A DNA stretch of 64,000 nt, from positions 62,001-126,000 of the forward strand of contig NZ_CP045073.1 of NCBI RefSeq assembly GCF_009301415.1, given 5' to 3'. The position numbers and the translations under genes were made by a program. The notes beneath the pieces were generated by a model that was given only the letters and a program-made list of their open reading frames with translations, had not been told where the DNA came from and searched no databases. This DNA is from Paracoccus kondratievae (lineage in GTDB: Bacteria > Pseudomonadota > Alphaproteobacteria > Rhodobacterales > Rhodobacteraceae). Below are positions 19,498-29,098 of this stretch, in pieces. Position 1 is the stretch's first letter, and every line of letters starts with the position of its first letter.

Positions 19498-19645
19498 GAT
19501 TTATCGCATCTTGCCAAGCATTGCCTCTGGCCCCATGTTTCCCCTGCACCACCTCTGCCCTGCAAGGGGGAAAAGGCTTTGACAGCCTGTTCCGGCTGTG
19601 GCAGGGGACAGCGGATTTAGCTGAACGCGGCAGAAAGAGAACACC

Positions 19646-19969
19646 ATGCCCAAAGAGGAATGGGGCACGAAACGCCTTTGCCCCCATTGCGCCACGCGCT
19701 TTTACGATCTGACTAACGATCCGATGACCTGCCCCGCCTGCGGGGCCGAGTTCACGGTGGAAAGCCTGAGCAACGGCCGCACACGCTCGCTGATCGCGGA
19801 AAAGACCGCCTCGCGCGATGACGATCAAACGGATCTGGTTGTTGACGACGATCTGGACGATGACGCCGATGCCGGCGATCTGGATGACGATCTGCTGGAT
19901 GATGACGATGACGACGGCGACGTGTCGCTGGATGACATCGCCGATGTGCCGGACAATGACGACGAGTAA
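19646..19969 (+). CDS. TIGR02300 family 'FYDLN' protein
   Basis: A 107-residue protein with a conserved N-terminal zinc-ribbon-like part: CPHCATRFYDLTNDPMTCPAC holds four cysteines around FYDLTND. The tail is made almost only of D and L. The family (TIGR02300) is confined mainly to Alphaproteobacteria and has no known function. The extreme acidity is normal for it. A strong terminator follows, so it is a single-gene unit. Confidence 0.93.
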   Translation: MPKEEWGTKRLCPHCATRFYDLTNDPMTCPACGAEFTVESLSNGRTRSLIAEKTASRDDDQTDLVVDDDLDDDADAGDLDDDLLDDDDDDGDVSLDDIADVPDNDDE

Positions 19970-19988
19970 GCGTCGCTGACCATATTGG

Positions 19989-20030
19989 GGCCCCGGTCCC
20001 GGCCATGTGCCGGATCGGGGCCTTTTCTTT
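19989..20030 (+). terminator. Rho-independent terminator after TIGR02300 gene
   Basis: A long GC stem (GGCCCCG with CGGGGCC outside, CCGGC with GCCGG inside) is followed by TTTTCTTTT at 20023-20031. Confidence 0.88.
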
Positions 20031-20056
20031 TGCCTGTTGTCCAAGGCCCAGACTGC

Positions 20057-20530
20057 ATGAGGATCATCGACCGACAGGCCATGCGGGCCATTCTGCTGAC
20101 ACCCGGGGACCGGGTGTTGCTGATGCGTGTCGACTACGGCAGTGGCGATTGGTGGATCACTCCCGGCGGCGGCGTTGAGCCGGGTGAGACGCCCGAAGAA
20201 ACCCTGCGTCGCGAACTGGCCGAAGAGTTGGGCTTTACCCTGCCCGCCCTTGGCCCTTTGGTCTGGAAACGGCAGGTCATGATGACCCTGCACCAGCACC
20301 GCTGGCGGCAGTCCGAGGACTACTTTCTGATCGAGACCCCGGAATTTGTGCCCCGGGTCCTTAACGCGCCCGAGGCCGCCACCTTTCGTGAGTTCCGCTG
20401 GTGGAGCCCGCCTGAATTGCGCCACACCACTGAGCGGGTAGCGCCTGCCGGGCTGCTGCGCATCATTCTCGACTACCGGGAATGCGGTCCGCCAAATGGT
20501 CCGCTGCATCTCGAAATTGTCGAGAATTAA
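20057..20530 (+). CDS. Nudix hydrolase
   Basis: A 157-residue Nudix protein with an exact Nudix box G-x5-E-x7-RE-x2-EE-x-G in GGVEPGETPEETLRREL and the following AEELGF. These enzymes cleave nucleoside diphosphates linked to another moiety; the substrate cannot be told. The start is ATG 20057 (MRIIDRQAMRAILL). The ribosome site is weak, and the gene begins 26 bases after the terminator of the upstream gene. Confidence 0.92.
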   Translation: MRIIDRQAMRAILLTPGDRVLLMRVDYGSGDWWITPGGGVEPGETPEETLRRELAEELGFTLPALGPLVWKRQVMMTLHQHRWRQSEDYFLIETPEFVPRVLNAPEAATFREFRWWSPPELRHTTERVAPAGLLRIILDYRECGPPNGPLHLEIVEN

Positions 20531-20533
20531 TCG

Positions 20534-21175
20534 CTAACCAGTGTAACTATCATCGAAAAACTCCAGCTCCAGCTGAACGGCCCGGCGGAAAAAGTCCCGT
20601 GCCTGATCCGCCCCCTGTGAGCCGACGCGATTAAGTTCCTTTTTCAGGAACGCGACAAAATCGCGGAAAAAGGGATTATCGTGCAGGGTAATCCACTCGG
20701 CATGGACAAAATTCGGGGGCAGCGGTTGGGGCGCACGGCTTGCCCAGTCAAGATATAGACCTTCGGCCACATTCAGCACTGCCAGCACCGCTGGATAGCT
20801 ACGCGTCGCAGCAGCCTCGCGCATCAGGGCCTGAAAACCCGTGGTTGGCGCGCTGTCGGGGATCTGCGCACGAGCCTCGGCGCTGACCCCCAGCGCATCA
20901 AAGGCGCGCAGGAAATAATCATTTTCATCCCCTGAGACCATGCCGGCAAAGCGGCCAAAGCGCAGGCGCGATTCGAACCGGTCTGCCGAGGCGATTGCCG
21001 CCCCAAGAAGCGTCAGAAAAGCATCCAGAAAGCGGTGATCCTGCACCAGATAGCGCGCCATGACCGCATCGCTGATCTCGCCCGTGCAAAGCTCGCGCAC
21101 AAAGCGGTGATTCACGGCGGCATCCCATTGGGCAACGGTTTCCTGGCGCAAGGTTTCAAAAAAGGTTTCGGTCAT
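20534..21175 (-). CDS. tenA: TenA family thiamin-salvage protein
   Basis: A 213-residue TenA/thiaminase II-fold protein under a TPP riboswitch. The start MTETFFETLRQETVAQWDAAVNHRFVREL and the run YLVQDHRFLDAF fit the family. The region that carries the active-site cysteine in classical TenA_C reads LAVLNVAEGLYLDWAS and has no cysteine, so it looks like a TenA_E-type member acting on formylamino- or aminomethyl-HMP precursors. The C-terminal glutamates (LELEFFDD) are present. Salvage of pyrimidine for thiamin is inferred from family and riboswitch. Confidence 0.88.
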   Translation of the reverse strand: MTETFFETLRQETVAQWDAAVNHRFVRELCTGEISDAVMARYLVQDHRFLDAFLTLLGAAIASADRFESRLRFGRFAGMVSGDENDYFLRAFDALGVSAEARAQIPDSAPTTGFQALMREAAATRSYPAVLAVLNVAEGLYLDWASRAPQPLPPNFVHAEWITLHDNPFFRDFVAFLKKELNRVGSQGADQARDFFRRAVQLELEFFDDSYTG

Positions 21176-21567
21176 CGCATCCTCTTTGGCGGGGGCAAGA
21201 CCGGATAGTCGGACGGCCTCGCAGTGGGGCCGGCAAAGGGCGGGCAGATGACGGGCTGGTCCCTTCCCATCCCTTCGCCGGCATGATCCGGATCAGGTTC
21301 AAAGGGTCGCCGCGCCGCGCAGTATATGCGCCAGCAGCCTCTCAGCCCCTTGCCGGGACACCCCCTGGTGCGCGACAGGTTAGCCAGGTCGGGAGGGGCT
21401 GTCACGCATCGTCCGGATCGCCCGCGCGCAGGCCAGCACACAGGATCGTGAGCCGGGATCAAGGACTTGCCCGCGTGGCGGGGTGGCATTCCGACTTGCA
21501 GCCCGGGGCCAGATGTTATCCTGTTGCGACATGGCGGGCTTACCCGCACGCAGGCAGGATCGGGACC
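21176..21567. other. Intergenic region between tenA and the AI-2E-family gene
   Basis: A 392-base gap between divergent genes. It holds the TPP aptamer (21270-21368) and the 94-base expression platform toward tenA. In 21370-21567 I see no convincing gene, repeat or terminator; a TATCCT box near 21518 might serve the plus-strand gene. Confidence 0.7.
21270..21368 (-). promoter_or_regulatory. TPP riboswitch (thi box) upstream of tenA
   Basis: On the minus strand the aptamer reads GGGGGTG, then GGGGCTGAGA, a variable arm, ACCCTTTGAACCTGATC, and CCGGATCATGCCGGCGAAGGGA in pieces. These are the hallmark thi-box segments in the right order. It begins at about 21368 and ends at 21270, 94 bases before the tenA start. 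TPP binding should lower tenA expression, probably by hiding the ribosome site (AGAGG). No T-rich terminator hairpin is seen after the aptamer. Confidence 0.95.
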
Positions 21568-22749
21568 ATGACGACAGGCGAAATGCCGAAACCGACAAGC
21601 GCGACAGCACCGAACCCCACCGCCGCGTTGCGGCAAGGCCAGAAACAGGTCGGGCTGCGCCTGCACCGCCCCCCCCTGCTGACCAATATATCGGCTGCGC
21701 GTTGGCTGCTGCTCGCTATTGTGGCGGCTTCGGTCTATTTCTTTCACGGCTTTCTGGTGCCTGTGTTGGCCGCCTCGGTCATCGCGCTGGCAAGTTGGCC
21801 CCTGCGCGACCGCGCGGCATTTCAGCTCAATCTCGGCCGGACCGGAGCGGCGACGCTTCTGGTGCTGGTACTGGTCTGCTTTCTGCTGATTCCCATCGCC
21901 ATGGCGCTGATCTATGCCTTTCGGGAGCTGCGCGACTGGATCAACTGGGCGATTATGATCAACAGTTCTGGCGCACCAACCCCGGCATGGATGGTTGAGC
22001 TGCCCCAGATCGGAGACTGGCTGGACGAGAACTGGCAGAACTATGTCGGCCGCCCAGGCGGCATCAGCGAGATCGTGCAGCTGGTCAGCGGCTCGAATAT
22101 CGGGGCTATCTATCGCGGTGCGGTGACAGCCGGAACGCTGGCCTTTCATCTGGCCCTGACGCTGCTTTTCATGCTGATTACGCTGTTCGTGCTTTACCGC
22201 GACGGAGATCGGATTGTCGCCCAGATCGACCAGGTCGGCCGGCGCATCCTGCCCGACCGGTGGGAGCGGCTGTCGCGCGTTGTGCCTGCCACCATCAGCT
22301 CGACAGTGACCGGCATGACCCTGATTGCGATTGGCGAAGGTGTGGTGCTGGGGCTGGCCTATTGGCTGGCTGGTGTCCCCTCACCCGTGACATTTGGCGT
22401 CATCACCGGCTTTATGGCGCTGATCCCGGGTGGCGCACCGCTGTGCTTTACCCTTGTCTCGGCCTATCTTGCTGCCAGCGGCTCGCCCGTAGCGGGGGCG
22501 GCGCTGTTTTTATGGGGCACTTGCGAGCTTTTCGTAGTCGATAAGACCATCCGCCCGGTCTTGGTCGGAGGACCGGTCAAGCTGCCCTTCCTGCCGACGT
22601 TTTTCGGCCTGATCGGCGGGGTCAAGACCATGGGTATCGTGGGTTTGTTTGTCGGCCCGGTGCTGATGGCGCTGCTGGTATCAATCTGGCGGGAATGGCA
22701 GCGCGAACTGGCCGAAGAGGAACAGCGGCAGGCCGCCCGCATCGAGTGA
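21568..22749 (+). CDS. AI-2E family transporter (YdgG/PerM-like)
   Basis: A 393-residue membrane protein with about seven or eight hydrophobic segments, in the family that includes TqsA and PerM. It has a central soluble loop (PAWMVELPQIGDWLDENWQ) and the typical late ALIPGGAPL and VDKTIRPVLVGGPVKLPFLPTFFGLIGG segments. The family exports autoinducer-2 or acts as Na+/H+ antiporters; the substrate here is unknown. The start at ATG 21568 removes a non-conserved extension over the riboswitch region. Confidence 0.88.
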   Translation: MTTGEMPKPTSATAPNPTAALRQGQKQVGLRLHRPPLLTNISAARWLLLAIVAASVYFFHGFLVPVLAASVIALASWPLRDRAAFQLNLGRTGAATLLVLVLVCFLLIPIAMALIYAFRELRDWINWAIMINSSGAPTPAWMVELPQIGDWLDENWQNYVGRPGGISEIVQLVSGSNIGAIYRGAVTAGTLAFHLALTLLFMLITLFVLYRDGDRIVAQIDQVGRRILPDRWERLSRVVPATISSTVTGMTLIAIGEGVVLGLAYWLAGVPSPVTFGVITGFMALIPGGAPLCFTLVSAYLAASGSPVAGAALFLWGTCELFVVDKTIRPVLVGGPVKLPFLPTFFGLIGGVKTMGIVGLFVGPVLMALLVSIWREWQRELAEEEQRQAARIE

Positions 22750-22770
22750 AACGGAAAGCAGGCATGAGAA

Positions 22771-22800
22771 AAGGGCGGGACATCTTGTCCCGCCCTTTTG
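22771..22800. terminator. Bidirectional terminator between AI-2E gene and hflC
   Basis: A perfect 12-bp stem (22771-22782 with 22786-22797) and a TCT loop, with an A run on the left and T run on the right. It serves the convergent AI-2E-family gene and hflC. Confidence 0.88.
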
Positions 22801-22820
22801 CTATTCAGATCCTTCCCGGA

Positions 22821-23918
22821 TCATTCGGTGGGCGTGACCACCGGTTCTTCTTGCGGCGGGCTGGCCAGCGTTTCCGGCAAGGGCGTCAGCGTCACCCCCG
22901 CATTGGCCCCAAGGGGCTGGCCGTCGCGGTTCGTCTGGACCGGCGCAGGGGTTTCACCCGGCTGCAAAGCCCCCTGAACATCGCCCTCATCCGCCGCCTC
23001 GGTGGCAGCAGCAGCCGGGGGAGGCAGCGGCACCGGGCGGGCGTTCTCTGCACCATCCGAACGCAGATAGTCAAAGAACTCGCCCTCGGGTTTGATAACC
23101 AGCGAGCTGTTCTCGCCCTTCAGCGCACGCTCGTAAGAGGTCATCGAGCGGGTGAAGGCAAAGAATTCAGGGTCGCGGCCGAAAGCATCGGCATAAATCG
23201 CGTTACGACGGGCATCGGCCTCACCCCGGATCACCTCGGCCCGCTTGCGCGCCTCGGAGGTCAGCTCGACCACGGTACGGTCGGCAGCGGCGCGGACGCG
23301 CTGCGCGGCCTCACCACCACGGGCGATCTCATCAGCCGCTTCACGCTCACGCTCGGCCCGCATCCGGGCATAGGTCGCGGTCAGGTTCTGCTCGGGCAGA
23401 TCGGTGCGGGTCAGACGCACGTCAATGACCCGGATGCCCAGATCTTTGGCATCTTCGCGCGCAAGGTCGCGGATGCGGTTCATCAGCGGGGTCCGGTCAT
23501 CAGACAGAACAGTGGTTGAGGGGACCGAACCCAGCACCTGACGGATGGCATTGGTCACGATCGGTTCAAGCCGGCGCTGAGCGAACTCGATACCGCCTGC
23601 GCCTACCGCGCGGCGGAACTGCACGACATCGGTAATCTGCCAGCGTGCAAAGGCGTCGACGACCAGACGGCGGTCATCAAGAGGCGTCACCTCCATCGGC
23701 GGGGTCGGCAGGCCAAGGATGCGGGCGTCGTATTTCACCACATTGTCGAGGAAAGGCACCTTGATGCCCAGACCGGGCTCTTCGCGCACCTCGACCACCT
23801 CGCCAAAGCGCAGGACCAGCGCCTTTTCACGCACATCGACGATATAAAGCGCAGCGACGACCAGAACAGCCACCACGACCAGAAACGGCAGAGCCAAAAG
23901 CGAAATGGCGCGATTCAT
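22821..23918 (-). CDS. hflC: HflC, FtsH protease modulator
   Basis: A 365-residue SPFH/band-7 protein with one N-terminal membrane anchor (ISLLALPFLVVVAVLVVAALYIV). The SPFH domain follows (residues ~30-250), including TDVVQFRRAVGAGGIEFAQRRL. The last 60 residues are a proline/alanine-rich tail longer than in E. coli. With HflK it surrounds and restrains the FtsH membrane protease. Its start overlaps the hflK stop by one base (TAATG). Confidence 0.94.
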   Translation of the reverse strand: MNRAISLLALPFLVVVAVLVVAALYIVDVREKALVLRFGEVVEVREEPGLGIKVPFLDNVVKYDARILGLPTPPMEVTPLDDRRLVVDAFARWQITDVVQFRRAVGAGGIEFAQRRLEPIVTNAIRQVLGSVPSTTVLSDDRTPLMNRIRDLAREDAKDLGIRVIDVRLTRTDLPEQNLTATYARMRAEREREAADEIARGGEAAQRVRAAADRTVVELTSEARKRAEVIRGEADARRNAIYADAFGRDPEFFAFTRSMTSYERALKGENSSLVIKPEGEFFDYLRSDGAENARPVPLPPPAAAATEAADEGDVQGALQPGETPAPVQTNRDGQPLGANAGVTLTPLPETLASPPQEEPVVTPTE

Positions 23919-25123
23919 TACTGGTTCCCTCCGCCGGTATTGGTATTGGCAGAGCCGGGCGCCCTGCTGCGCAGCTGATCCAGCGGCAGATAGGGCACGA
24001 CGCCCTGCCCGCCTTCGCCATCCAGAATGACCTTATTCACGCCGCCAAGGATTTTCTCCATGGTTTCCAAATACATCCGGCGGCGCGTAACTTCAGGCGC
24101 CTTCACATATTCTGCATAGACCGAGTTAAAGCGCGCGGCCTCACCCTCGGCTGTGTTCACTGCCTCGGCGCGATAGGCCTCGGCACGTTCAATCACGGCG
24201 GCAGCCTCACCCCGGGCGCTTGCAAGCACGCGGTTGGCATAGGCATCGGCCTCTTTCTCAAGCCGGTCGCGTTCCTGCTGGGCGGCCTGCACTTCGCGGA
24301 AACTGTCGATGACCTCGCGCGGCGGGTCGGCGCGGTCAAGGTTGACGCGCAACACGTTGATCCCCGCCTCATAGTCGTTCAGCGTGTTCTGCACCGCAAG
24401 TTTCAGGTCGTCGGCAATGGCACCCCGGTCGCGGTTCAGGATCGGCGCCAGTTCCGACCGTGCCACGATGTCGCGCATCGCCGATTCCGAGACGGCGCGG
24501 ATCGTGTCTTCGGGGTCGGCGAGGTTGAAAAGGAATTTCTCGGGGTCCGAGATGTTCCAGACCACCTGATATGCCATATCCACGATGTTCTGGTCGCGTG
24601 TCAGCATCAGCCCCGAATCCATCGGACCTGCCCGGCCGGTGCCGATTTCGGTCGTCCGCTCACCCGAGACCTGCACGACCTCGGCGGTGACAAAGGGCCA
24701 GGGCGCAAAGTTCAGGCCCGGCTCACCCGTGCCGACCGGCTTGCCGAACAGCAGCTCGACTGCGCGTTCCTCGGGCTTGACGGTGTAAAAGCTGGTAAAG
24801 GCCCAGACCGCGACCACTGCAAGCGCCGCCAGGCCCCAGGCACCGCGGCTCATCTGGAACTGGGGGCCTTGCGGGCGGCGCGGTCCGCCGCCGCGATTGC
24901 CACCCGAGCCGCCTTTGCCGCCCATCAGCACGCGCAGCCGGTCCTGACCCTTGCGCACCAGCTCTTCGATTTCGGGAATCTGGTCGCCGCGTTGAGGGCC
25001 TTGCGGCCGGTTGTCCCTGCCGCCCCCTGCGCTGCCCCAGGGGCGCTGACCGCCCCCTTGCGGCGGCTCTTTGCCGCCCTTGCCGTCATCTCCGCCGCCG
25101 CCCCAGGGGCCTTGTGGTGCCAT
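23918..25123 (-). CDS. hflK: HflK, FtsH protease modulator
   Basis: A 401-residue partner of HflC. The first ~90 residues are glycine- and glutamine-rich (PQGGGQRPWGSAGGGRDN and similar), followed by one membrane segment (GLAALAVVAVWAFTSFYTV). The SPFH domain carries SFREVQAAQQERDRLEKEADAYANRVL. This layout is typical of proteobacterial HflK. It is coupled to hflC; the next upstream gene on this strand is gor. Confidence 0.94.
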   Translation of the reverse strand: MAPQGPWGGGGDDGKGGKEPPQGGGQRPWGSAGGGRDNRPQGPQRGDQIPEIEELVRKGQDRLRVLMGGKGGSGGNRGGGPRRPQGPQFQMSRGAWGLAALAVVAVWAFTSFYTVKPEERAVELLFGKPVGTGEPGLNFAPWPFVTAEVVQVSGERTTEIGTGRAGPMDSGLMLTRDQNIVDMAYQVVWNISDPEKFLFNLADPEDTIRAVSESAMRDIVARSELAPILNRDRGAIADDLKLAVQNTLNDYEAGINVLRVNLDRADPPREVIDSFREVQAAQQERDRLEKEADAYANRVLASARGEAAAVIERAEAYRAEAVNTAEGEAARFNSVYAEYVKAPEVTRRRMYLETMEKILGGVNKVILDGEGGQGVVPYLPLDQLRSRAPGSANTNTGGGNQ

Positions 25124-25181
25124 GCGTCTCGTGCCTCGTTCTATGTCTGTCTGGTTGAAACTGGTGCCTTGGGCCGAAAAA

Positions 25182-26582
25182 TCAAGCCGATGCGGCAGGT
25201 TTGTCAGTCTTTTCCACCCCGACCCGGCGCGAGGGTTTGCGCATGGTCACAAGCTCTTCGGCAAGTGTCGGGTGCACGGCGATGGCTGCGTCAAAGTCGG
25301 CCTTGGTCGCGCCCATGCCCATCGGCACCGCAACCATCTGGATCATCTCGCCGGCTTCGGGGCCAAAGATGTGACAGCCAAGCACCCGGTCGGTTTCGGC
25401 ATCGACGATCAGCTTCATCACCGCCCGCGCATCCGACCCCGCAAACAGTGAACGCATTGGCCGGAAGCTAGCGACATAGATGTCAGCGGGGCCGATGGCC
25501 GCGGCCTCTTCCTCGGTCACACCTATGGTCGCCAGCTCATGCGGGCGGGTATAGACGGCGCTGGCTACCAGCCGGTGATCCACCTTGCGGGGACGCGCAC
25601 CAAAGACCGTATCAGCAAAGCTGTGCCCTTCGCGGATCGCCACCGGGGTCAGATTCACGCGGTCGGTCACATCGCCCACGGCATAGATCGAGGGGACCGA
25701 GCTTTGCGACCATTCGTCCACAACGATTTCGCCTTTGCGACCAAGGCGGACGCCAGCCTCTTCGAGCCCAAGCCCCTTGGTATAGGGTGCGCGACCGGTC
25801 GCAAACATCACTGCGTCAAAGACCTCGCTGCTGCCGTCCTCGAAACCGACGCGGACGGCCGCACCTTCGCGATCCAGTCGCGCCGGATTGGTGTTCAGCC
25901 GCACGTCGATGCCGACGGTACGCAGCTGTTCGGTGACATGGCGGCGCATCTCATCGTCAAAGCCGCGCAGGACCGCATCGCCGCGATAGGCAAGGACGGT
26001 CGCGCTGCCAAGACCCTGCAGGATGGTGGCGAATTCGCAGGCGATAAAACCGCCCCCCACCACCAGCACCCGACCCGGAAGCCGATCAAGCGTGAACAGA
26101 TCGTCCGAGATCAGCCCCAGCTCTTTGCCCGGAATATCGGGACGCTGCGGCCGGCCGCCTACGGCAATAAGGATATGTTTGGCGGTCAGGCGCTGACCGT
26201 CCGCCAGTTCGACCGTATGCGCATCATGCAGCCTTGCCCGCTGCATATGAACCTCGACCCCTGCATTCGACAGGCCCGAGGAATATGCGCCCTCCAGCCG
26301 GTCCAGTTCGCGTTCAAGCTTGCCGTGAAAGCTGGTCCAGTCAAAGCTGCCCTCGCCAGCACTCTGCCAGCCATAGCCGCGCGATTCTGTCGCTGCGGCG
26401 CCGGCTTGCGAGGCAAAGATCATCAGCTTTTTCGGCACACAGCCGCGAATGACGCAGGTACCGCCCATGCGGCTTTCTTCAGCCAGCCCCACCCGGGCAC
26501 CGTATTCGCCCGCCGCGATGCGCGCTGCGCGCACCCCGCCCGAGCCGCCGCCGATAACGAAAAGGTCGTAATCGAATTTCAT
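25182..26582 (-). CDS. gor: Glutathione-disulfide reductase
   Basis: A 466-residue flavoprotein disulfide reductase using NADPH to reduce glutathione disulfide. The FAD loop GGGSGG is at 11-16, and the redox cysteines are C43 and C48 in [14 protein letters not shown] second nucleotide-binding loop ([12 protein letters not shown]) and a late catalytic HPTLAEE are present. The alphaproteobacterial GR lineage is supported by the CVIRGC form of the active site. The start overlaps the rpiA stop by 4 bases. Confidence 0.94.
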   Translation of the reverse strand: MKFDYDLFVIGGGSGGVRAARIAAGEYGARVGLAEESRMGGTCVIRGCVPKKLMIFASQAGAAATESRGYGWQSAGEGSFDWTSFHGKLERELDRLEGAYSSGLSNAGVEVHMQRARLHDAHTVELADGQRLTAKHILIAVGGRPQRPDIPGKELGLISDDLFTLDRLPGRVLVVGGGFIACEFATILQGLGSATVLAYRGDAVLRGFDDEMRRHVTEQLRTVGIDVRLNTNPARLDREGAAVRVGFEDGSSEVFDAVMFATGRAPYTKGLGLEEAGVRLGRKGEIVVDEWSQSSVPSIYAVGDVTDRVNLTPVAIREGHSFADTVFGARPRKVDHRLVASAVYTRPHELATIGVTEEEAAAIGPADIYVASFRPMRSLFAGSDARAVMKLIVDAETDRVLGCHIFGPEAGEMIQMVAVPMGMGATKADFDAAIAVHPTLAEELVTMRKPSRRVGVEKTDKPAASA

Positions 26583-27304
26583 TCCTTGTCCTCACGCCGC
26601 AGTGTGACCACCGAACCATCAGGCCGGCCGATGATCGCCAGTTGGCAGATATTCAGGAAAAGCCCGTGTTCAACCACTCCGGCAATTGCCGAAAGTTCGG
26701 CCGCCAGTGCCTCAGGGTCGGGAATGGCCTCAAGCGCGAGGTCAAGGATCAGATTGCCCTCATCCGTGCGCAAAGGTTCTTCACCGCGTTTGCGCAACAG
26801 GATCGGGCGCGGCCAAAGCGAAAGCCGTTCAAGCGCACGCTGGATCAGGGTGCGCGTCGCCTGCCAGCCAAAGGGAATCACCTCGACCGGAAGATGAAAC
26901 TGGCCCAGTTGCTCGACAACCTTGTTCTGGTCAGCGATCACCACCATGCGGTTGGACGCGGTGGCGACGATCTTTTCGCGCAGATGCGCAGCACCGCCGC
27001 CCTTGATCAGGTTCAGATCGGGATCAACCTCATCCGCCCCGTCGATGGTCAGATCAAGCCAGCCGATCTCATCCAGCTCTTCGACTTGCAGGCCAAGGCT
27101 GGTCGCCTGCTCGGCCGTCGCTTTCGAGGTGGCGGCGCATCGCAGCGAAAACCCCTCGGCTTTTACCCGTTCGGCCAACCGGCGCACAAAGACTGCGGCG
27201 GTCGAGCCGGTCCCAAGCCCAAGCCGCATCCCCGGCTCGACCAGTGCCACGGCGGCCCGGGCGGCAGCATCCTTGGAAAGATCGGCAATCGAGGGATCGG
27301 TCAT
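26579..27304 (-). CDS. rpiA: Ribose-5-phosphate isomerase A
   Basis: A 241-residue RpiA interconverting ribose-5-P and ribulose-5-P in the pentose phosphate pathway. Motifs include the phosphate loop [12 protein letters not shown], the [20 protein letters not shown] catalytic stretch in pieces, and EKIVATASN. The frame runs far upstream without a stop, but the start was set at the ATG at 27304, with AAGGA upstream. It is coupled to gor and divergent from ispDF. Confidence 0.95.
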   Translation of the reverse strand: MTDPSIADLSKDAAARAAVALVEPGMRLGLGTGSTAAVFVRRLAERVKAEGFSLRCAATSKATAEQATSLGLQVEELDEIGWLDLTIDGADEVDPDLNLIKGGGAAHLREKIVATASNRMVVIADQNKVVEQLGQFHLPVEVIPFGWQATRTLIQRALERLSLWPRPILLRKRGEEPLRTDEGNLILDLALEAIPDPEALAAELSAIAGVVEHGLFLNICQLAIIGRPDGSVVTLRREDKE

Positions 27305-27455
27305 CGGCAATTGTCCTTGGCAGAGGTTCACGCTTGGCGTCCTTATACGCAGAACTCTGGGCGTGGGCCACACTTGCTGCACCCCAAAAGGCGCGACGAA
27401 AAGCCCGACGGTCGGCGATTGCCTCGCGCGGGCGGCTGACCTAAAGCTGGCCAAC

Positions 27456-28604
27456 ATGACGATACCCGCCACATATGCCGCCATCATCACCGCCGCTGGC
27501 CGCGGCACCCGCGCCGGGGACGGTCCGCCCAAGCAATGGCGCCGCCTTGCCGGACAAAGCGTTATCGCGCGCAGCATCGCCGCCTTTTCCGGCTTTTCGC
27601 GCATCGTCGTGACCCTAGCGCCCGAGGATATGGCGCAAGGTGTGGCCGAGCTTGCCGGACCAGTGGTGCTGGTCGCGGGCGGTGCCACCCGATCCGAAAG
27701 CGTGCGCGCCGCACTGGAAAGCCTTGAGGGCAGCGGCGTGACCCATGTGCTGATCCATGACGGCGCCCGGCCGCTTGTCTCAGCCCCGGTGATCAAGGCG
27801 GTGGTCGCTGCGCTTGAATCTGGCGCCCCGGCTGCCGCCCCGGCCCTGCCCGTCACCGATGCGCTGTGGCGCGCTGAGAAAGGCCATGTCACCGGCACCG
27901 CCAGCCGCGAGGGATTGTTTCGCGCCCAGACCCCGCAGGGTTTCGCGCTTGATGCAATTCTTGCTGCCCATCGCGCCCATCCTGAAGGTGCGGCGGATGA
28001 TGTGGAACTGGCGATCCGCGCCGGTCTGCCTGTTACCGTGACGCCGGGCGATGACGATAATCTGAAACTCACCTGGCCCGAGGATTTTGCCCGGGCCGAA
28101 CGTATCTTGGGGGACGGAATGGACATTCGCCTTGGCAACGGGTTCGACGTACATGCCTTTATCGGGGGCGATCACGTCTGGCTGTGCGGGGTGAAAATCC
28201 CGCATGACAAAGCGTTGCTTGGCCATTCGGATGCCGATGTGGGGATGCATGCGCTGACCGACGCGATCTATGGCGCATTGGCCCAAGGCGATATCGGGCG
28301 GCATTTCCCGCCCTCGGACCCGCAATGGAAAGGGGCCGAGAGCCATATCTTTCTGCGCCATGCCGCAATGCTGGCGCGCCAGATGGGCTATGAGATTTCT
28401 AACGTCGACGTGACGCTGATCTGCGAACGGCCCAAGGTCGGCCCTCACGCCGGGGCGATGATGCTGCGCCTGTCCGAGATCATCGGAATCGAGGCCCATC
28501 GGGTCAGCGTCAAGGCCACCACCTCGGAGCGGCTGGGCTTTACCGGGCGCGAGGAAGGCATCGCCGCCATTGCCACCGCCACGCTGATCAAGGGCGCGCC
28601 ATGA
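27456..28604 (+). CDS. ispDF: Bifunctional IspD/IspF
   Basis: A 382-residue fusion of two non-mevalonate isoprenoid enzymes. Residues 1-~221 are IspD (MEP cytidylyltransferase), with [14 protein letters not shown] and [11 protein letters not shown]. Residues ~222-382 are IspF (MECDP synthase), starting [14 protein letters not shown] with the metal ligands D-x-H and later [17 protein letters not shown]. The fused form is common in Alphaproteobacteria. Its stop overlaps the pgpA start by 4 bases. The start is ATG 27456. Confidence 0.96.
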   Translation: MTIPATYAAIITAAGRGTRAGDGPPKQWRRLAGQSVIARSIAAFSGFSRIVVTLAPEDMAQGVAELAGPVVLVAGGATRSESVRAALESLEGSGVTHVLIHDGARPLVSAPVIKAVVAALESGAPAAAPALPVTDALWRAEKGHVTGTASREGLFRAQTPQGFALDAILAAHRAHPEGAADDVELAIRAGLPVTVTPGDDDNLKLTWPEDFARAERILGDGMDIRLGNGFDVHAFIGGDHVWLCGVKIPHDKALLGHSDADVGMHALTDAIYGALAQGDIGRHFPPSDPQWKGAESHIFLRHAAMLARQMGYEISNVDVTLICERPKVGPHAGAMMLRLSEIIGIEAHRVSVKATTSERLGFTGREEGIAAIATATLIKGAP

Positions 28605-29098
28605 AGCATCTGATCGCAACTTTCTTTGGCATCGGCCATCTGCGCCCCGCGCCCGGCACCTGGGGTTCCGCCGCGGCAGTGGTGCTGGGCGTCGCGGCCT
28701 ATGAGCTGATCCACCCGATGCTGATCCCGGCGGGCTTTGCTCTTGCAACCCTGCTGGGCTTTTGGGCCTTGCCCGCCGTCCTTGCGCAAAGCGCCGACGG
28801 CGACCCGTCGGAGGTGGTGATTGACGAGGTTGCCGGCCAATGGCTGGCGATGTGCTTTACAGTGATCCCGCTTGCGCGGCACGGGGTTTCGATCCTTGAT
28901 GCATGGCCGGGGTTTGTCGTGCCCTTCCTGCTGTTTCGCCTTTTTGACATATGGAAACCGTGGCTGGTCGGACGTGCCGACCGGCGTGGCGGCACCGTCG
29001 GGGTAATGCTGGATGACCTGTGGGCCGGGTTGTTTGCCGGGCTGGTTTCGGTCATCCTTGCCGGGATTTATCATGCGGTGCTGGAGCCGATGTTGTGA
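28601..29098 (+). CDS. pgpA: Phosphatidylglycerophosphatase A
   Basis: A 165-residue PgpA protein that dephosphorylates phosphatidylglycerophosphate to phosphatidylglycerol. Family signatures are [16 protein letters not shown] at the start, [11 protein letters not shown] near residue 70 and [15 protein letters not shown] toward the end. Several hydrophobic helices place it in the inner membrane. It overlaps ispDF at its start and pncC at its end (GTGA), so the three genes are translationally coupled. Confidence 0.95.
   Translation: MKHLIATFFGIGHLRPAPGTWGSAAAVVLGVAAYELIHPMLIPAGFALATLLGFWALPAVLAQSADGDPSEVVIDEVAGQWLAMCFTVIPLARHGVSILDAWPGFVVPFLLFRLFDIWKPWLVGRADRRGGTVGVMLDDLWAGLFAGLVSVILAGIYHAVLEPML

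Noticed and set aside
22771..22800. Inverted repeat as a mobile-element end
   Set aside because: It is a standard bidirectional terminator between convergent genes, with no target duplication.
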